Of a stretch of DNA of 64,000 nt, positions 63,338 through 64,000 are shown piece after piece. Position 1 is the first letter of the stretch. The number at the start of each line of letters is the position of its first letter. Made by a program: the position numbers and the translations under genes. The stretch covers positions 124,001 to 188,000 of the forward strand of contig NZ_JABAFO010000002.1 in the NCBI RefSeq assembly GCF_012843675.1, written 5' to 3'. The stretch comes from Lactobacillus sp. MRS-253-APC-2B. GTDB lineage: Bacteria; Bacillota; Bacilli; Lactobacillales; Lactobacillaceae. A model generated the notes under the pieces. It did not search any database and was not told the DNA's origin. It worked only from the letters and a program-made list of their open reading frames with translations.

Positions 63338-63835
63338 ATGAATCAGCTTGACTTTATCTGGGCCCAGGATCCAGATGGCTATATCGGCAAAAATGGTACT
63401 ATGCCATGGCATTTGCCAGCCGATCTGAAGCATTTTAAGGCTGTTACGCTCAATCATCCCGTTATTATGGGGGCCAATACGTTTAAGTCGATTGGCCGGC
63501 CACTGCCCAAGCGTGAAAACATTGTCTTGACTCATCAAGAGCTTGACGATTCTGGGATTACGGTAATTCACAGTGTTGATGAGCTGCAGAAATTGCTCAA
63601 TGATCGATTGGCAGATCAGCACTGCTTTGTTATCGGTGGGGCGCAGATTTATCAAAACTTGCTGCCAATGGCGGGGGATCTTTATCGCACGGTTGTTGAG
63701 CAGCGTTTTGGCGGTGATACCAAGATGCCGGAAATTGACTATCAGGCTTGGCACCTGGTTGATACTGAAAAAATAAAAAGCGATCAGCCAGAAAAGATTC
63801 CTGACTGTCGCTTTGAGCACTGGGTTAAGAACTAA
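63338..63835 (+). CDS. dfrA: Dihydrofolate reductase
   Basis: 165 residues. Reduces dihydrofolate made by ThyA. N-terminal FIWAQDPDGYIGKNGTMPWHLPADLKHFK contains the substrate-binding Asp/Trp region; GANTFKSIGRPLP and VIGGAQIYQ bind NADPH. ATG follows AAGAGGTG. Stop overlaps the end of the convergent gene by about 4 bp. Confidence 0.96.
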   Translation: MNQLDFIWAQDPDGYIGKNGTMPWHLPADLKHFKAVTLNHPVIMGANTFKSIGRPLPKRENIVLTHQELDDSGITVIHSVDELQKLLNDRLADQHCFVIGGAQIYQNLLPMAGDLYRTVVEQRFGGDTKMPEIDYQAWHLVDTEKIKSDQPEKIPDCRFEHWVKN

Positions 63836-64000
63836 ACGTAAAACAAAATTGAAAAGTAGATGAATGCCGTGCCGACCATAACGAAAAGATGCCAGATCAG
63901 ATGCGTGTAGCGCGTTGGCATGCTATAGAGCAGAGCACCCAGAGTATAGGTGATGCCGCCTGCCAAAAGCAGACCAAAGCCAACCGGTCCCAATGCATGC
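63832..64000 (-). CDS. Hemolysin III / TrhA family membrane protein, C-terminal part
   Basis: Only the last 56 codons are in the window. The translation has LLLAGGITYTLGALLYSMP, THLIWHLFVMVGTAFIYFSIL and a terminal FYV, which match the last two helices and the conserved H-x-x-W-H metal-ligand block of the PAQR/hemolysin III (YqfA, TrhA) family. Function in lactobacilli is unclear; relatives affect membrane energetics. Confidence 0.85.
   Translation of the reverse strand, partial: HALGPVGFGLLLAGGITYTLGALLYSMPTRYTHLIWHLFVMVGTAFIYFSILFYV

Overview
The window is a Gram-positive, low-to-mid GC chromosome segment from a member of the Lactobacillaceae, most likely a heterofermentative Limosilactobacillus-type lactobacillus. 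The basis is the gene order (ybeY-dgkA-era-recO-glyQS-dnaG-rpoD; dnaE followed directly by pyk with no pfkA; scpAB-rluB; cmk-rpsA-der-hup), Firmicutes leader RNAs (T-box, lysine, FMN and PyrR elements), strong AGGAGG-type ribosome binding sites and frequent TTG starts. The genus is inferred from family knowledge and was not checked by a search.

Layout. 1-9.4 kb: housekeeping operon from the end of phoH through rpoD, with a glycine T-box before glyQS. 9.5-12.9 kb: a small chimeric YjbR-like gene and a codBA cytosine salvage operon (minus strand) behind what looks like a PyrR attenuator. 12.9-23.0 kb: a complete aspartate-to-lysine pathway by the acetylated diaminopimelate route, split into lysC-dapF (minus) and a lysine-riboswitch-controlled lysA-dapH-dapL-dapA-dapB-patA-asd operon (plus). 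23.1-28.9 kb: trmK, nif3, pepT, an aldo/keto reductase, a low-molecular-weight phosphatase, a secreted nuclease and a DUF2929 membrane protein.

29.2 to about 37.5 kb: an integrated mobilizable element that looks more A+T-rich than its flanks. It carries a tyrosine integrase, an excisionase-like HTH protein, a P4/D5-type helicase Rep, a repeat-rich presumptive replication origin, a mob module (MobC, a MobP-like relaxase, and a small coiled-coil ORF nested out of frame inside the relaxase), and a cargo pair: a 58-residue Sec-exported Trp-rich peptide followed at once by a GtrA-like four-helix membrane protein. After the cargo comes roughly 700 bp of stacked inverted and tandem repeats. The element sits between DUF2929 and an alpha/beta hydrolase gene; exact attachment sites could not be fixed by eye.

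37.8-64 kb: chromosomal core again: hydrolase, dnaE, pyk, cvfB, xerD, ribT-like, scpA, scpB, rluB, FMN riboswitch plus ribU, ypbB-recQ, a LysM protein, cmk, rpsA, der, hup, a TPR protein, a degenerate Xer-like protein, cca, an ABC-F ATPase, thyA, dfrA and the 3' end of a hemolysin III/TrhA family gene.

The most promising undescribed item is the peptide/GtrA-like pair on the mobile element (candidate bacteriocin plus immunity, or a secreted signal). Next are the element's two-family repeat origin, the ColE1-like nested mob gene in a Gram-positive relaxase, the RBS-sequestering leader of the integrase, and a codBA operon placed under a PyrR-type attenuator.
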